Shown: positions 1 through 9,089, counted from the first letter of the stretch. The stretch is DNA of 64,000 bases from Catellatospora vulcania (GCF_009720385.1 NZ_WARX01000014.1:186001-250000); one strand, 5' to 3'. The notes: generated by a model not told the origin, from the letters alone. Made by a program: numbers and translations.

Positions 1-1
1 C

Positions 2-412
2 GAGCGTCAGTGGCACGTTATCGACGCTTCTGACGTCGTGCTGGGCCGGCTCGCCACCCACACCGCCAACCTTCTGCGCGGTAAGCACAAGCCGACTTTC
101 GCGCCGCACGTCGACACCGGCGACTTTGTGGTCATCATCAACGCCGGCAAGGTTGCCCTGACCGGCAACAAGCGCGCGACCAAGATCGCTTACCGGCACT
201 CCGGTTACCCGGGCGGCCTCAAGCAGATCGGCTACGACGAGCTGCTCACCAAGCGTCCCGAGCGGGCGATCGAGCTGGCCGTCAAGGGCATGATCCCCCA
301 CAACAAGCTGGGCCGTCAGATCATGTCGAAGCTGAAGGTCTACGCTGGCGCGGAGCACCCGCACGCGGCGCAGCAGCCCGTGCCGTTCGAACTCAAGCAG
401 ATCGCGCAGTGA
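2..412 (+). CDS. rplM: 50S ribosomal protein L13, 5' end cut by window edge
   Basis: Large-subunit ribosomal protein L13. The reading frame is open from base 2 ([18 protein letters not shown]), so about a dozen N-terminal residues lie outside the window. Internal family signatures are visible: VLGRLAT near the start, the HSGYPGGLK segment, then [20 protein letters not shown] and a C-terminal HPHAAQQP. The TGA stop at 410-412 overlaps a GTG at 409 that is in frame with rpsI, so the two ribosomal genes are probably translationally coupled. The rplM-rpsI-glmM order is the usual actinobacterial one. Confidence 0.97.
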   Translation, partial: ERQWHVIDASDVVLGRLATHTANLLRGKHKPTFAPHVDTGDFVVIINAGKVALTGNKRATKIAYRHSGYPGGLKQIGYDELLTKRPERAIELAVKGMIPHNKLGRQIMSKLKVYAGAEHPHAAQQPVPFELKQIAQ

Positions 413-432
413 GCGCGGACGAAGGAATCACC

Positions 433-924
433 ATGACCGACACTTCCGTGCCGACCCAGGCCGTGGTCGAGGCTGAGGCTGAGGCCTCGGTCGCCACCGC
501 CGTCGCTGTCAAGCCGGCCACCCCGAAGTTCAAGGGTGACCGCCCGATCCAGACCGTGGGCCGCCGCAAGCAGGCCATCGTCCGGGTGCGTCTGATCCCG
601 GGCACCGGCAAGATCACCTGCAACGGCCAGGAGCTGGAGAAGTACTTCCCCAGCAAGGTCGCGCAGCAGTCGGTGCGGGAGCCGCTGGTCACCGCTGAGA
701 AGACCGAGGGTCTCGACATCATCGCCAACCTGCGTGGCGGTGGCATCAGCGGCCAGGCCGGCGCGCTGCGTCTGGCGATCGCGCGCGCCCTGTGCGAGCT
801 CGACATCGACGACCGCCCGGCGCTGAAGAAGGCCGGCTTCCTCACTCGTGACGCCCGCGTCACGGAGAGCAAGAAGTACGGTCTCAAGAAGGCCCGTAAG
901 GCCCCGCAGTACTCCAAGCGTTGA
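433..924 (+). CDS. rpsI: 30S ribosomal protein S9
   Basis: Small-subunit ribosomal protein S9, 163 aa from the ATG at 433, which has a GAAGGA ribosome-binding site 6 bases upstream. An in-frame GTG at 409 overlapping the rplM stop would add eight residues (MSADEGIT); I prefer 433 because of the binding site. The N-terminal 45 residues are an Ala/Val/Glu-rich extension common in actinobacteria, followed by the S9 core ([46 protein letters not shown]). The C-terminus KAPQYSKR is the conserved basic tail that reaches the P-site tRNA in this family. Confidence 0.97.
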   Translation: MTDTSVPTQAVVEAEAEASVATAVAVKPATPKFKGDRPIQTVGRRKQAIVRVRLIPGTGKITCNGQELEKYFPSKVAQQSVREPLVTAEKTEGLDIIANLRGGGISGQAGALRLAIARALCELDIDDRPALKKAGFLTRDARVTESKKYGLKKARKAPQYSKR

Positions 925-940
925 TCGCTGTCTGCTGATC

Positions 941-984
941 GGCCGGGCACGCTCCTGCTTCACGGCGGGAATGCGTGCCCGGCC
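941..984 (+). terminator. Hairpin after rplM-rpsI
   Basis: A 12-bp perfect stem (ggccgggcacgc at 941-952 with its complement at 973-984) encloses a 20-base loop and is followed by tttcg. It begins 17 bases after the rpsI stop and probably ends the ribosomal-protein transcript before glmM. Confidence 0.7.
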
Positions 985-1061
985 TTTCGACTTTGGCCCG
1001 TCATCCGTGGGCCGGGTCGTCTCGAACCCCTCCTTTCGCACCCCACAGAAAGGGCCACCGA

Positions 1062-2402
1062 ATGGCACGCCTTTTCGGCACCGACGGCGTACGCGGTCTG
1101 GCCAACGCGGACCTCAGCCCCGAGCTCGCACTCTCGCTGGCTGTCGCCGCGGCGCACACCCTGCCCGACCCTGATCGCGAGCAGCCGCCGCTGGTGGTGG
1201 TCGGCCGCGACCCCCGGGCCAGTGGGGAGATGCTCGAGGCGGCCGTGGTCGCGGGCCTGGCCAGTGCCGGCGCGAACGTGGTGCGGGTCGGGGTGCTGCC
1301 GACGCCCGGCGTGGCCTACCTGACCGCCGAGGTGCGGGCGGACTTCGGCGTGATGATCTCCGCCAGTCACAACCCGATGCCGGACAACGGCATCAAGTTC
1401 TTCGCCGCCGGCGGGCACAAGCTGACCGATGAGCAGGAGGACGCCATCGAGGCCGCGCTCGGCGCGACCTGGACGCGGCCCACCGGAGCGTCGGTCGGGC
1501 GGGTGCACGACCTGCTGGACGGGGCCGAGCACTACGCCACGCACCTGGTGGAGGCCACCGGCCACCCGCTCGCCGGGATCAAGGTCGTGGTCGACTGCGC
1601 GCACGGCGCGGCCAGCGACGTGGCGCCCGAGGCGTTCCGCGAGGCCGGGGCCGAGGTCATCGCCATCAACGCCGAGCCCGACGGTCTCAACATCAACGAC
1701 GAGTGCGGCGCGACCCACCTGGGGCCGCTGAAGGCGGCCGTGGTCGAGCACGGAGCCCACCTGGGCATCGCGGTCGACGGCGACGCCGACCGGTGCCTGG
1801 CGGTCGACGCGTCCGGGGCCGAGGTGGACGGCGACCAGATCATGGCGATCCTCGCGCTGGCCATGCGCGACGCGGGCACGCTGGTCAACGACACCCTGGT
1901 CGCGACCGTCATGAGCAACCTCGGGCTGCGCATCGCCATGCGCGAGGCCGGCATCACCCTGGTCGAGACCAAGGTCGGCGACAGGTACGTGCTGGAGGAG
2001 CTGCGGGCCGGCGGGTTCAGCCTGGGCGGCGAGCAGAGCGGCCACGTGGTCTTCACCGAGCACGCGACCACGGGCGATGGTGTGCTGACGGGCCTGCGCC
2101 TGCTGGCCCGGGTCGCGGAGACAGGCAAGTCGCTGGCCGAGCTGGCGGCCGTGGTCAACCGGCTGCCGCAGGTGCTGATCAACGTACGGGTCGCCGACAA
2201 GGCCGTGGCCCGCGCTCCAGAGATCCTCGCCGCGGTCGCCGCGGCCGAGGCCCAGCTCCACGGGACCGGACGGGTGCTGCTGCGCCCGTCGGGCACCGAG
2301 CAGCTGGTCCGGGTGATGGTCGAGGCGTCCGGCGAGGACATCGCGCAGAAGATCGCCGAGGACATCGCCGCCGACGTGCGGGCGGCCAGCCCGGCGGCGT
2401 GA
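1062..2402 (+). CDS. glmM: Phosphoglucosamine mutase
   Basis: Interconverts glucosamine-6-phosphate and glucosamine-1-phosphate, feeding UDP-GlcNAc and peptidoglycan synthesis. The 446-aa protein starts [12 protein letters not shown] at an ATG with an AGAAAGGG binding site at 1046-1053. It has the phosphoserine loop ISASHNP with the catalytic serine at residue 102, the metal-binding loop DGDADR with aspartates at about 239, 241 and 243, and the C-terminal phosphate-binding RPSGTE motif. Length is normal for the family. It lies between two hairpins, so it is probably transcribed mostly on its own; glmS, the preceding pathway step, is 0.9 kb downstream. Confidence 0.97.
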   Translation: MARLFGTDGVRGLANADLSPELALSLAVAAAHTLPDPDREQPPLVVVGRDPRASGEMLEAAVVAGLASAGANVVRVGVLPTPGVAYLTAEVRADFGVMISASHNPMPDNGIKFFAAGGHKLTDEQEDAIEAALGATWTRPTGASVGRVHDLLDGAEHYATHLVEATGHPLAGIKVVVDCAHGAASDVAPEAFREAGAEVIAINAEPDGLNINDECGATHLGPLKAAVVEHGAHLGIAVDGDADRCLAVDASGAEVDGDQIMAILALAMRDAGTLVNDTLVATVMSNLGLRIAMREAGITLVETKVGDRYVLEELRAGGFSLGGEQSGHVVFTEHATTGDGVLTGLRLLARVAETGKSLAELAAVVNRLPQVLINVRVADKAVARAPEILAAVAAAEAQLHGTGRVLLRPSGTEQLVRVMVEASGEDIAQKIAEDIAADVRAASPAA

Positions 2403-2420
2403 ACGTCGCCACAGCATGAA

Positions 2421-2454
2421 TTCAGGGCGTCCCCGTGCACGGGGACGCCCTGAA
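2421..2454. terminator. Bidirectional hairpin between glmM and the MmpS-like gene
   Basis: A perfect 14-bp stem (ttcagggcgtcccc at 2421-2434, complement at 2441-2454) closes on a 6-base loop. It lies between the convergent ends of glmM and the gene on the minus strand, as expected of a shared terminator. Confidence 0.85.
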
Positions 2455-2468
2455 TCAGTTGCGGGGTG

Positions 2469-3050
2469 TCAGCCCGCCACGAACACGCTGATGCAGGTCG
2501 CGGACGTGCCCGTGCCGTCGCGCTGCTGCCGTTCGGTGCCGTCGACGGAGATCGAGCAGCCGGTCACGTTGGCCTCGCCGCCCGGCGCGCGGAAGGCGAT
2601 CACCGACAGGCCGAACGAGTCGCTGTTCAGCGTGAAGTTCTTGGTCCACGGCAGGGTCACCGTCTCGCTCTGCGTGTTGCCCGGCCCCTCCGAGTACGTG
2701 ATCAGGGCCTGGCCGGTGCCCTCGACGGCGTAGCGCACCGAGTGCGAGCCTGTCGCGTCCCCGGTCGCCACGCCGACGCTCGGGATCATGTCCGGCAGGT
2801 CCTGGATCGCCTCGTCGGCCTTGTTGTAGAGGTAGTAGGCGCCGACGCCGCAGATCGCGCAGAGCAGCAGCACGATGCCGACGATGATGCCGATGATCAG
2901 ACCGGCCTTGCTCTTCTTGGGCGGCTGCACCGGCGAGGGCTGGTAGGCGGGGGTCCCATAGGCCGGTGTGCCGTAGGGCTGCTGCGGCTGGTTCGGCTGC
3001 CACGGCGGTGGCGTCGGCTGGTTCGGGTCATACGGAGGGGGGTAGCTCAT
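2469..3050 (-). CDS. Membrane protein with MmpS-like extracellular domain
   Basis: A 193-aa protein of unknown precise role. Residues 1-45 are a Pro/Gln/Tyr-rich cytoplasmic stretch, with GTPAYGTPAY as a small repeat. One membrane helix follows (AGLIIGIIVGIVLLLCAICG, about 50-70), then an extracellular beta-rich domain of about 120 residues. That domain has YAVEGTGQALITYSEGPG, an LPW motif, and two late cysteines that could form a disulfide. The pattern resembles MmpS/DUF4190-type transport-accessory proteins, but no MmpL partner is adjacent. The ATG at 3050 has an AGGAGAAGAAGG binding site lying in a sequence related to the repeated start cassette seen elsewhere in the window. Confidence 0.75.
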   Translation of the reverse strand: MSYPPPYDPNQPTPPPWQPNQPQQPYGTPAYGTPAYQPSPVQPPKKSKAGLIIGIIVGIVLLLCAICGVGAYYLYNKADEAIQDLPDMIPSVGVATGDATGSHSVRYAVEGTGQALITYSEGPGNTQSETVTLPWTKNFTLNSDSFGLSVIAFRAPGGEANVTGCSISVDGTERQQRDGTGTSATCISVFVAG

Positions 3051-3079
3051 GCCTTCTTCTCCTGGCTGCGCTCGTCGGC
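3051..3079 (-). repeat. Start-cassette-like leader of the MmpS-like gene
   Basis: On the minus strand this reads gccgacgagcgcagc followed by caggagaagaaggc and then ATGAGC. It matches the 3' half of the cassette found before tsaD and between the two ABC exporter genes, with a three-base insertion in the purine-rich part. It supplies the Shine-Dalgarno sequence. No in-frame upstream mini-ORF start is evident in this copy. Confidence 0.55.
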
Positions 3080-3288
3080 GGGGGAGGCGGCGCGTCGGCC
3101 ACCGGGGACCCGCTCCGCTTGCTCACCCGCGGATGGTAGGCCCCCCGCGCTCACCGGCGGCAGGCGGTGGCAGCAATCCGTCACTTATCGGTCACGCCGA
3201 GGTCCGTCCGGGTTGCAAGCAAATCCGGTGCGTGATTGACCAGGTTCCGAACATGCAAGATGAGCGAAACTCCGCTAAGGTAACGGGC

Positions 3289-5199
3289 ATGTGCGGGATC
3301 GTGGGATACGTGGGCGGCCAGCAGGCGCTCGGTGTGGTGTTGGACGGGCTGCGGCGGCTGGAATACCGGGGTTACGACTCCGCCGGCGTCGCCGTGCTGG
3401 CGAACAGCCGGCTGCTGCTGGCCAAGAAGGCCGGCAAGCTGTCGAATCTGGAGAAGATGCTGGCCGAGGCCGCCGAGGCGGACCTGCGCGCGGGGACCAC
3501 GGGCATCGGTCACACCCGCTGGGCCACCCACGGGGGTCCCACCGATCGCAACGCGCACCCGCACCTGTCGGCCGACGGCCGCATCGCGGTGATCCACAAC
3601 GGCATTATCGAGAACTTCGCGAAGCTGCGGGCCGAATTGCAGGCAGAAGGCATCGAGTTCGCCAGCGACACCGACACCGAGTGCGTGGCGCACCTGCTGG
3701 CCGCCGAGCTGGCCGGGATCGACGGCAGCCCGCACGCGCTCGCTGACGCGATGCGCCGGGTCTGCGGCCGCCTGGAGGGCGCGTTCACCCTGCTCGCCGT
3801 CGACGCGCAGGCGCCCGGCGCGGTGGTCGGCGCGCGCCGCAACTCCCCGCTCGTGGTGGGCCGCGGCAACGGCGAGAACTTCCTGGCCAGCGACGTCAGC
3901 GCGTTCATCGAGCACACCCGCGAGGCCGTCGAGCTGGGCCAGGACCAGATCGTGCTGATCACCGCCGACACCATCGAGATCACCGACTTCGCGGGCAACC
4001 CCGCCGAAGGGCTCGACTACCACGTGGACTGGGACGCCCGCGCCGCCGAGAAGGACGGCCACGCCTGGTTCATGCTCAAGGAGATCGCCGAGCAGCCCCA
4101 GGCCGTGGCCGACACGCTGCGCGGCCGCATCGGCGAGACCGGCGAGATCATGCTCGACGAGGTCCGGCTCACCGACCAGGACCTGCGCGACGTGGACAAG
4201 GTCTTCATCGTCTCCTGCGGCACGTCCTACCACGCCGGCCTGGTCGCCAAGTACGCCATCGAGCACTGGACCCGGATCCCGTGCGAGGTCGAGCTGGCCA
4301 GCGAGTTCCGCTACCGCGACCCGGTGCTCGACCGCTCCACGCTGGTCGTGGTCATCTCCCAGTCGGGCGAGACCATGGACACGCTGATGGCACTGCGGCA
4401 CGCCAAGGAGCAGAAGGCCCGGGTGCTGGCCATCTGCAACACCAACGGCTCCACCATCCCGCGCGAGTCCGACGCCGTGCTCTACACCCACGGCGGCCCG
4501 GAGATCGCGGTCGCCTCCACCAAGGCGTTCCTGACCCAGCTCGCCGCCTGCTTCCTGGTCGGCCTGCACCTGGCCCAGGTGCGCGGCGTGAAGTACGCCG
4601 ACGAGGTGGCCGCGGTCGTCGCGCAGCTGCAGGAGATGCCCGCGAAGATCGAGAAGGTGCTGGCCGGCATGGACCCGGTCCGTGAGCTGGGCCGCGAGCT
4701 GGCCGACAAGAAGGCGTCCACGGTGCTGTTCATCGGCCGCCACGTCGGCTACCCGGTGGCGCTGGAAGGCGCGCTCAAGCTCAAGGAGCTGGCGTACATG
4801 CACGCCGAGGGCTTCGCCGCGGGTGAGCTCAAGCACGGCCCGATCGCGTTGATCGCGGGCCCCGCCGACGACGAGCTGGGAAATCCGGTCGGCCACGGCA
4901 CGCCCGTGGTCTGCATCGTGCCCTCGCCGGCCGGGCGTGGCCTGCTGCACGACAAGATCGTCAGCAACATCCAGGAGGTGCGGGCACGCGGTGCGCACAC
5001 CATCGTCATCGCCGAGGAGGGCGACGACGCCGTCGTCCCCTACGCCGACGTGCTGGTGCGGGTGCCGCGTACGCCCACGCTGCTGGCCCCGTTCGTGACC
5101 ACCGTGCCGCTGCAGGTGCTCGCCGCGGCGATCGCCGACGCCCGCGGCCACGACGTCGACCAGCCCCGCAACCTGGCCAAGTCCGTCACGGTCGAGTAG
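3289..5199 (+). CDS. glmS: Glutamine--fructose-6-phosphate aminotransferase (isomerizing)
   Basis: First committed step of amino-sugar synthesis: fructose-6-phosphate plus glutamine gives glucosamine-6-phosphate. The start at 3289 gives MCGIVGYVG, placing the nucleophilic cysteine at position 2, where Met removal exposes it; in-frame upstream starts would bury it. The N-terminal glutamine amidotransferase (about 1-220; RRLEYRGYDSAG, GIGHTRWATHG, HNGIIENF) is followed by two SIS domains (SCGTSYHAG, SQSGETMDTL, about 290-600). The C-terminus ends NLAKSVTVE, a family signature. The protein is 636 aa, slightly longer than E. coli GlmS. It is not next to glmM but in the same neighbourhood. Confidence 0.98.
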   Translation: MCGIVGYVGGQQALGVVLDGLRRLEYRGYDSAGVAVLANSRLLLAKKAGKLSNLEKMLAEAAEADLRAGTTGIGHTRWATHGGPTDRNAHPHLSADGRIAVIHNGIIENFAKLRAELQAEGIEFASDTDTECVAHLLAAELAGIDGSPHALADAMRRVCGRLEGAFTLLAVDAQAPGAVVGARRNSPLVVGRGNGENFLASDVSAFIEHTREAVELGQDQIVLITADTIEITDFAGNPAEGLDYHVDWDARAAEKDGHAWFMLKEIAEQPQAVADTLRGRIGETGEIMLDEVRLTDQDLRDVDKVFIVSCGTSYHAGLVAKYAIEHWTRIPCEVELASEFRYRDPVLDRSTLVVVISQSGETMDTLMALRHAKEQKARVLAICNTNGSTIPRESDAVLYTHGGPEIAVASTKAFLTQLAACFLVGLHLAQVRGVKYADEVAAVVAQLQEMPAKIEKVLAGMDPVRELGRELADKKASTVLFIGRHVGYPVALEGALKLKELAYMHAEGFAAGELKHGPIALIAGPADDELGNPVGHGTPVVCIVPSPAGRGLLHDKIVSNIQEVRARGAHTIVIAEEGDDAVVPYADVLVRVPRTPTLLAPFVTTVPLQVLAAAIADARGHDVDQPRNLAKSVTVE

Positions 5200-5208
5200 C
5201 CCGCGCAC

Positions 5209-5250
5209 CGGCCCCGGTGGCCTGCCTGTCACGGCAGCCCACCGGGGCCG
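5209..5250. terminator. Bidirectional hairpin after glmS
   Basis: A 12-bp stem (5209-5220 with 5239-5250) is extended by an inner cctgcc/ggcag stem. It lies between convergent glmS and the DUF1023 hydrolase gene. Confidence 0.8.
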
Positions 5251-5264
5251 TCGCGTGCCCGCCC

Positions 5265-6998
5265 TCAGCGCGGCGGGCCGGGGGCGGTTCCGTGCTCGCC
5301 GGTCACGATCTCGGCCAGGGTCTGCAGGCCCGGGTTGCTCTCGGCGAAGTACACGCCGTGGGCGTCGAACGGGTCCCGGCCCGGGTCCGACGCGAACACC
5401 CGCGCGCCGAACTGCTCCGACGACGGGTCGACGCCGTGCCACAGGTCGGCGTTGCCGCGCACCACCGCGTCCGTGGCCGAACCCGCGAAGAGGTAAGCAG
5501 GCCCGCCGAGCGCGTCCAGCGCCAGCTCGCCCTTCGAGGACGCGTACAGCACGATGTCGTTGCGGGACGTGGACGCCCACACGTGCCCGGGGTGCCCGAG
5601 CTCGGCCGCGCCGGCCACGCCCATGCCGGGGCTGCCCAGGGCGACGATCTCGTCGGCGACGACCGCGCCGTCGCGCTCGGCCACGCCGACCGCGAGGCTG
5701 CCGTAGGAGTGGCCGATCAGGCTCAGCCGTGCGGGCTCGCCCTCGTGCGCGGCGGCCAGCCCGGCCTGGAACGCGCCGAGGTCGCCGCGGGCGGCCAGCG
5801 CGGCGCGTTCGCTCGCCGCGTCCAGGCCGTCCGGCGGGTCGTAACCCAGCCACATCACCGTCGCCGTCGCGGCGTCCGGGGCCGTCGCCGCCGCCCGCGC
5901 CTGCAGCGCCGCGGCCCGGTCCACCTCACCGGCGAAGGCGTCCAGCGACGTGCCCACGCCCGGCACGTAGGTGGCCACGTTGTCGCTGCCGTCGGGGTCG
6001 CCGAAGGCCACCACCATCCGGCCGTCTCCGCTCGGGTCCAGCCGCAGCAGGTAGGCCCGTGGGTGCGCCTGGTCGAGCCGTTCGGCCAGGCCGGCCAGCG
6101 CGGTCAGCCGCTGCTGGGCGCCGGCCTCCGGCGGGCGCGCCGTGGCGGCGTCGCGCAGCCGGTCCAGCTCCCGGTCGAGCAGCTCCCGGTTGGCGCGGTC
6201 GCGGACCGCCGCAGGCACCCCGTCCAGCCTGCCGAGCTCCTCCGGCCGGGCGGCGACCAGCCAGACGCGCTCGGCGTCGGTCAGCCCGGCCCACCAGCGG
6301 GCCACGTCCGCCGGCGTGCCCGTCGCCGGCAGCGACACCCGGGTGCCGGACCAGGCCTGCGCGGCTGCCTTGGCCAGCGCGGTGAGGCGGCGGGAGATCT
6401 CCTCGTCGCTCGCCCGTGCCTCCCGCAGCACCGCGTCGATCTCGGCGGAGACCCGCACCGCCAGCGCCACATCCGACGCCCCGGGAGCCCGGCCCGCCAG
6501 TGGGGCCGCGTAGGCGCCGCCGCGCGACGCGGCCCACCCGACAGCGCCCGCCGGGCCGCCGGCCGATGTGCCGGCACTCGCCGGGACACTGCCCTGACCG
6601 CCGCGCATCCCGGGCGGGTCCGGCCGGGGGCCGTCCGGCACGACCACACTCACCTGCCCGTCGTCGGACACCTGCACGGCGGTGCCGCGCACCGCGGACA
6701 GCGCCTCGGCCAGCCGCCGCTGCAGCAGCCGGATCCGCTCGGCGTGCCGCCACAGCAGCTGGTCGACCTCCAGCAGCGCCGGGGGCGCGGTGGCGAGCCG
6801 GCGGCGGAGGGCCGCCCCGGACTCGCGGGCCGCGACGGCGGCGGTGCCGCCGTGCCAGAACCGCTCCTGCCCGGTGAGCCGAAGAGCCAGGTCGTCGTGG
6901 TGGTCGTCCAGCGCGCGACTCAGCCGCCGCCAGGCGGAGGCGCTGTCGACCCAGCGCGCGGGATCAGCGGCCAGCAGCAGCGCGTACGAGACGGTCAT
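5265..6998 (-). CDS. Alpha/beta hydrolase of DUF1023 type with N-terminal WXG-like domain
   Basis: A 577-aa protein with two parts. Residues 1-100 are a helical region with a Trp-X-Gly turn (FWHGG, W48), resembling WXG100/ESX substrate domains. A long Ala/Arg-rich helical linker follows, and residues of about 320-560 form an alpha/beta hydrolase of the DUF1023 family. Its nucleophile elbow IGHSYGS has the catalytic serine at about residue 431. Substrate is unknown. No signal peptide is seen, which fits export by a type VII system rather than Sec. The start ATG overlaps the stop of the upstream EspC-like gene (ATGA), so the two are translationally coupled. This is the classic layout of a type VII substrate and its small partner, although no ESX core genes lie in the window. 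Confidence 0.85.
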   Translation of the reverse strand: MTVSYALLLAADPARWVDSASAWRRLSRALDDHHDDLALRLTGQERFWHGGTAAVAARESGAALRRRLATAPPALLEVDQLLWRHAERIRLLQRRLAEALSAVRGTAVQVSDDGQVSVVVPDGPRPDPPGMRGGQGSVPASAGTSAGGPAGAVGWAASRGGAYAAPLAGRAPGASDVALAVRVSAEIDAVLREARASDEEISRRLTALAKAAAQAWSGTRVSLPATGTPADVARWWAGLTDAERVWLVAARPEELGRLDGVPAAVRDRANRELLDRELDRLRDAATARPPEAGAQQRLTALAGLAERLDQAHPRAYLLRLDPSGDGRMVVAFGDPDGSDNVATYVPGVGTSLDAFAGEVDRAAALQARAAATAPDAATATVMWLGYDPPDGLDAASERAALAARGDLGAFQAGLAAAHEGEPARLSLIGHSYGSLAVGVAERDGAVVADEIVALGSPGMGVAGAAELGHPGHVWASTSRNDIVLYASSKGELALDALGGPAYLFAGSATDAVVRGNADLWHGVDPSSEQFGARVFASDPGRDPFDAHGVYFAESNPGLQTLAEIVTGEHGTAPGPPR

Positions 6999-7321
6999 CG
7001 GCGCGCACCCGCCGCGGCGATCTTGCGGGCCAGTTGCGAGTCGCGATCGGCGTAGATCAGCCCGGCGACGCGCAGCCGTTCACCGAAGGCGGCCAGGTCG
7101 TCGGAGAAGCCGACCAGGTAGGTGCCCACCTCGTGGGCCAGCCCGGCCTGCGCCCCGCTCACGGCCCAGCCCGACGGCCCACTGGTGAGCCCGGTGGCGT
7201 ACGGCACCTCGCGCGCGACCGCGTCGGCCAGCCGCGCCAGCCCGCCACCCAATCTGATCAGCTCGTCCGGCTCGACGTGCACGGGCTCGGGCACGGTCCC
7301 GGAAGGGTTCTCGGCATCCAT
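6995..7321 (-). CDS. Small EspC/WXG-like protein, probable type VII secretion partner
   Basis: A 108-aa protein beginning MDAENPSG at the ATG of 7321. An upstream extension is possible, but it would run through the DnaA-box cluster and is unlikely. It has the EspC-type pattern: an acidic start, HVEPDELIRLGGGLARLADAV, a Trp-containing turn (GPSGWAVSG) and a second long helix (YLVGFSDDLAAFGERLRVAG). In this family such proteins form helical hairpins that co-export with, or chaperone, a partner. Its stop overlaps the start of the DUF1023 hydrolase by 4 bases, which supports a two-gene operon. Function is inferred from pattern and context only. Confidence 0.75.
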   Translation of the reverse strand: MDAENPSGTVPEPVHVEPDELIRLGGGLARLADAVAREVPYATGLTSGPSGWAVSGAQAGLAHEVGTYLVGFSDDLAAFGERLRVAGLIYADRDSQLARKIAAAGARR

Positions 7322-7361
7322 ACCGCCGATGCTTCCGCTCCGCGCCACCCCCGGCCAGCCT

Positions 7362-7447
7362 TGTGGATAACTCGGAGCCCGGTTGCCCACAGGTTTTCCA
7401 CAGCCCTTGTCCACAGGTGATTGCCCTGGTAGGGGTCCTGTGGACAA
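7362..7447. promoter_or_regulatory. Cluster of five DnaA boxes
   Basis: Five 9-mers matching DnaA boxes lie in 86 bp: ttatccaca (minus strand, 7362-7370), ttgcccaca (7383-7391, one mismatch to the actinobacterial box), ttttccaca (7394-7402), ttgtccaca (7407-7415) and ttgtccaca on the minus strand (7439-7447). The middle three share one orientation and the outer two the other. There is no dnaA, dnaN or AT-rich unwinding region nearby, so this is not oriC. A titration or regulatory site is more likely. It also covers the promoter region of the EspC-like gene. Confidence 0.75.
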
Positions 7448-7455
7448 CGCCAGGG

Positions 7456-9066
7456 TCAGCCGCCGTGGACCAGCCGCCCGGCCACCCAGGTCAGCTGGGC
7501 ACGTGCCGCCCCGATCTCCGCCGGCGGCCCGGCGAACGGGTCCCGGTCCAACACGGTCAGATCCGCGCGCAGGCCCGGCGCGATGCGCCCCGCGTCATCG
7601 AAGTGGTTCACGTACGCCGAACCGGCCGTGTACGCCGCCAGCGCCGCGTCCAGGTCGATCGCCTGCTCGGGGCCGAGCGGCGGCTCGTCGAAGCGGTAGC
7701 CGACCCGGTTCACCGCCACGTGGACCGCGCGCATCGGGTCGGGGTCGGACACCGGCCAGTCGCTGCCCGCGGCCAGCCGCCCGCCGCCGCGGTGCACCGC
7801 CCCGAACGGGTACTGCCAGCTCGCGCGCTCCGCGCCGAGGAACGGGATGGTCAGCTCGTCCATCGCCGGCTCGTGCGCCGCCCACAGGGCCTGCATGGTC
7901 ACCGTCAGCCCGAGCTGGGCGAACCTCGGCACGTCGGCGGGATGCACCACCTGCACGTGCGCCACGTGATGCCGCAGCGGCGAGCCGGCCACCGGACCCA
8001 CCGCGTCCAGCACCTCGCGGGTGGCCCGGTCGCCGATGGCGTGGAAGTGGACCTGGAACCCGGCCGCGTCCAGCACCGCCACGACCCCGGTCAGCTCGGC
8101 CGGATCGACCCGGGAGATACCCCTGCGGTCGGTCGCGCAGCCGCAGCTGTCGAGGTACGGGTCGAGCATCGCGGCGGTGAAGTTCTCCGCCACCCCGTCC
8201 TGCATGATCTTGACAGTCTCCGCGCGGAAGTTCGTCCCACCCGCGGTCCGCGCCCGCTCCCGGCGTGCCCGCAGCTCGTCGAGCTGCTCCAGGCCGCGCG
8301 ACGGCTCCCACCACAGCGCGCCGCGCACCCGCGCGGTCAGCAGCCCTTCGGCGTCGGCGGCCAGGTATGCCTCGAACGCGTCCGGCCAGCCGCCGTAGTC
8401 GCCCAGGATCGCGTCCTGCCAGGCGGTCACCCCCAGCGCGTGCAGCCGCGACTGGGCCAGCAGCAGGGCCCGCCGGATCTCGGCCGCGTCCGGCCGCGGC
8501 GCCAGCTCGCCGACCAGCTCCATCGCGCTCTCGTGCAGCACGCCGGTCGGCTCGCCGTCGGCGTCGCGTTCGATCCGGCCGCCCTCGGGGTCGGGCGTGT
8601 GCCGGTCGATCCCGGCCAGCGCCAGCGCACGGGAATTGCACCAGGCACTGTGTGCGTCGCGTACCGCCAGGTAGACGGGGCGGTCGGGGACCACACGGTC
8701 GAGCATGGCCCGGTTCGGCTGGTCGCCGCCGAAGGCGTCGTACGACCAGCCCGCGCCCATCACCCAGGCCCGGTCGGGGTACGCGTGCGCATACCGGGCG
8801 ACCTCGCCCAGGTACGCCGCCGCGTCGTGCTGCTCGGTCAGCTCGCAGCGCAGCAGGTTCAGCCCGGCGAAGACCGGGTGCACATGCGCGTCCTGGAAGC
8901 CCGGCAGCAGCAGGCGCCCAGCCAGGTCCACCACCTCGGTACGCCCGGTGACCAGTGATTTCATCTCGGCGTCGGAGCCGACCGCGACGATCACGCCGCG
9001 GTCTGCCGCCACCGCGGTCGCGCCCGGCGACCCGTACACGTTGCCGGAGCGAAGTACCAGATCCAC
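7456..9066 (-). CDS. Amidohydrolase family protein (YtcJ-like)
   Basis: A 536-aa metal-dependent hydrolase of the amidohydrolase superfamily (YtcJ/AepA group), probably cytoplasmic; the substrate is unknown. The GTG start at 9066 gives VDLVLRSGNVYGSPG, with AAGG just upstream; the longer reading frame runs into acpS. Visible motifs are the N-terminal small beta domain, the HxH metal motif in FQDAHVHPVF, a lysine-containing strand (FRAETVKIMQDG), VHFHAIGD and VAHVQVVHP histidine motifs, and the terminal SDWPVSDPDPM. It is divergent from acpS with only 23 bases between starts, so the promoters must overlap one or both coding regions. Confidence 0.88.
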   Translation of the reverse strand: MDLVLRSGNVYGSPGATAVAADRGVIVAVGSDAEMKSLVTGRTEVVDLAGRLLLPGFQDAHVHPVFAGLNLLRCELTEQHDAAAYLGEVARYAHAYPDRAWVMGAGWSYDAFGGDQPNRAMLDRVVPDRPVYLAVRDAHSAWCNSRALALAGIDRHTPDPEGGRIERDADGEPTGVLHESAMELVGELAPRPDAAEIRRALLLAQSRLHALGVTAWQDAILGDYGGWPDAFEAYLAADAEGLLTARVRGALWWEPSRGLEQLDELRARRERARTAGGTNFRAETVKIMQDGVAENFTAAMLDPYLDSCGCATDRRGISRVDPAELTGVVAVLDAAGFQVHFHAIGDRATREVLDAVGPVAGSPLRHHVAHVQVVHPADVPRFAQLGLTVTMQALWAAHEPAMDELTIPFLGAERASWQYPFGAVHRGGGRLAAGSDWPVSDPDPMRAVHVAVNRVGYRFDEPPLGPEQAIDLDAALAAYTAGSAYVNHFDDAGRIAPGLRADLTVLDRDPFAGPPAEIGAARAQLTWVAGRLVHGG

Positions 9067-9089
9067 ACCTGAGACCTTAAGGTCAACAC

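Noticed and set aside
3181-5853. Very long open frame on the minus strand opposite glmS (about 890 codons)
   Set aside because: It is antisense to a clear GlmS, is rich in Arg/Gly/His runs typical of GC-rich shadow frames, and shows no domain.
7362-7447. Chromosomal replication origin
   Set aside because: DnaA boxes are present but there is no dnaA/dnaN/rpmH neighbourhood and no AT-rich unwinding region, so I call it a DnaA-box cluster only.
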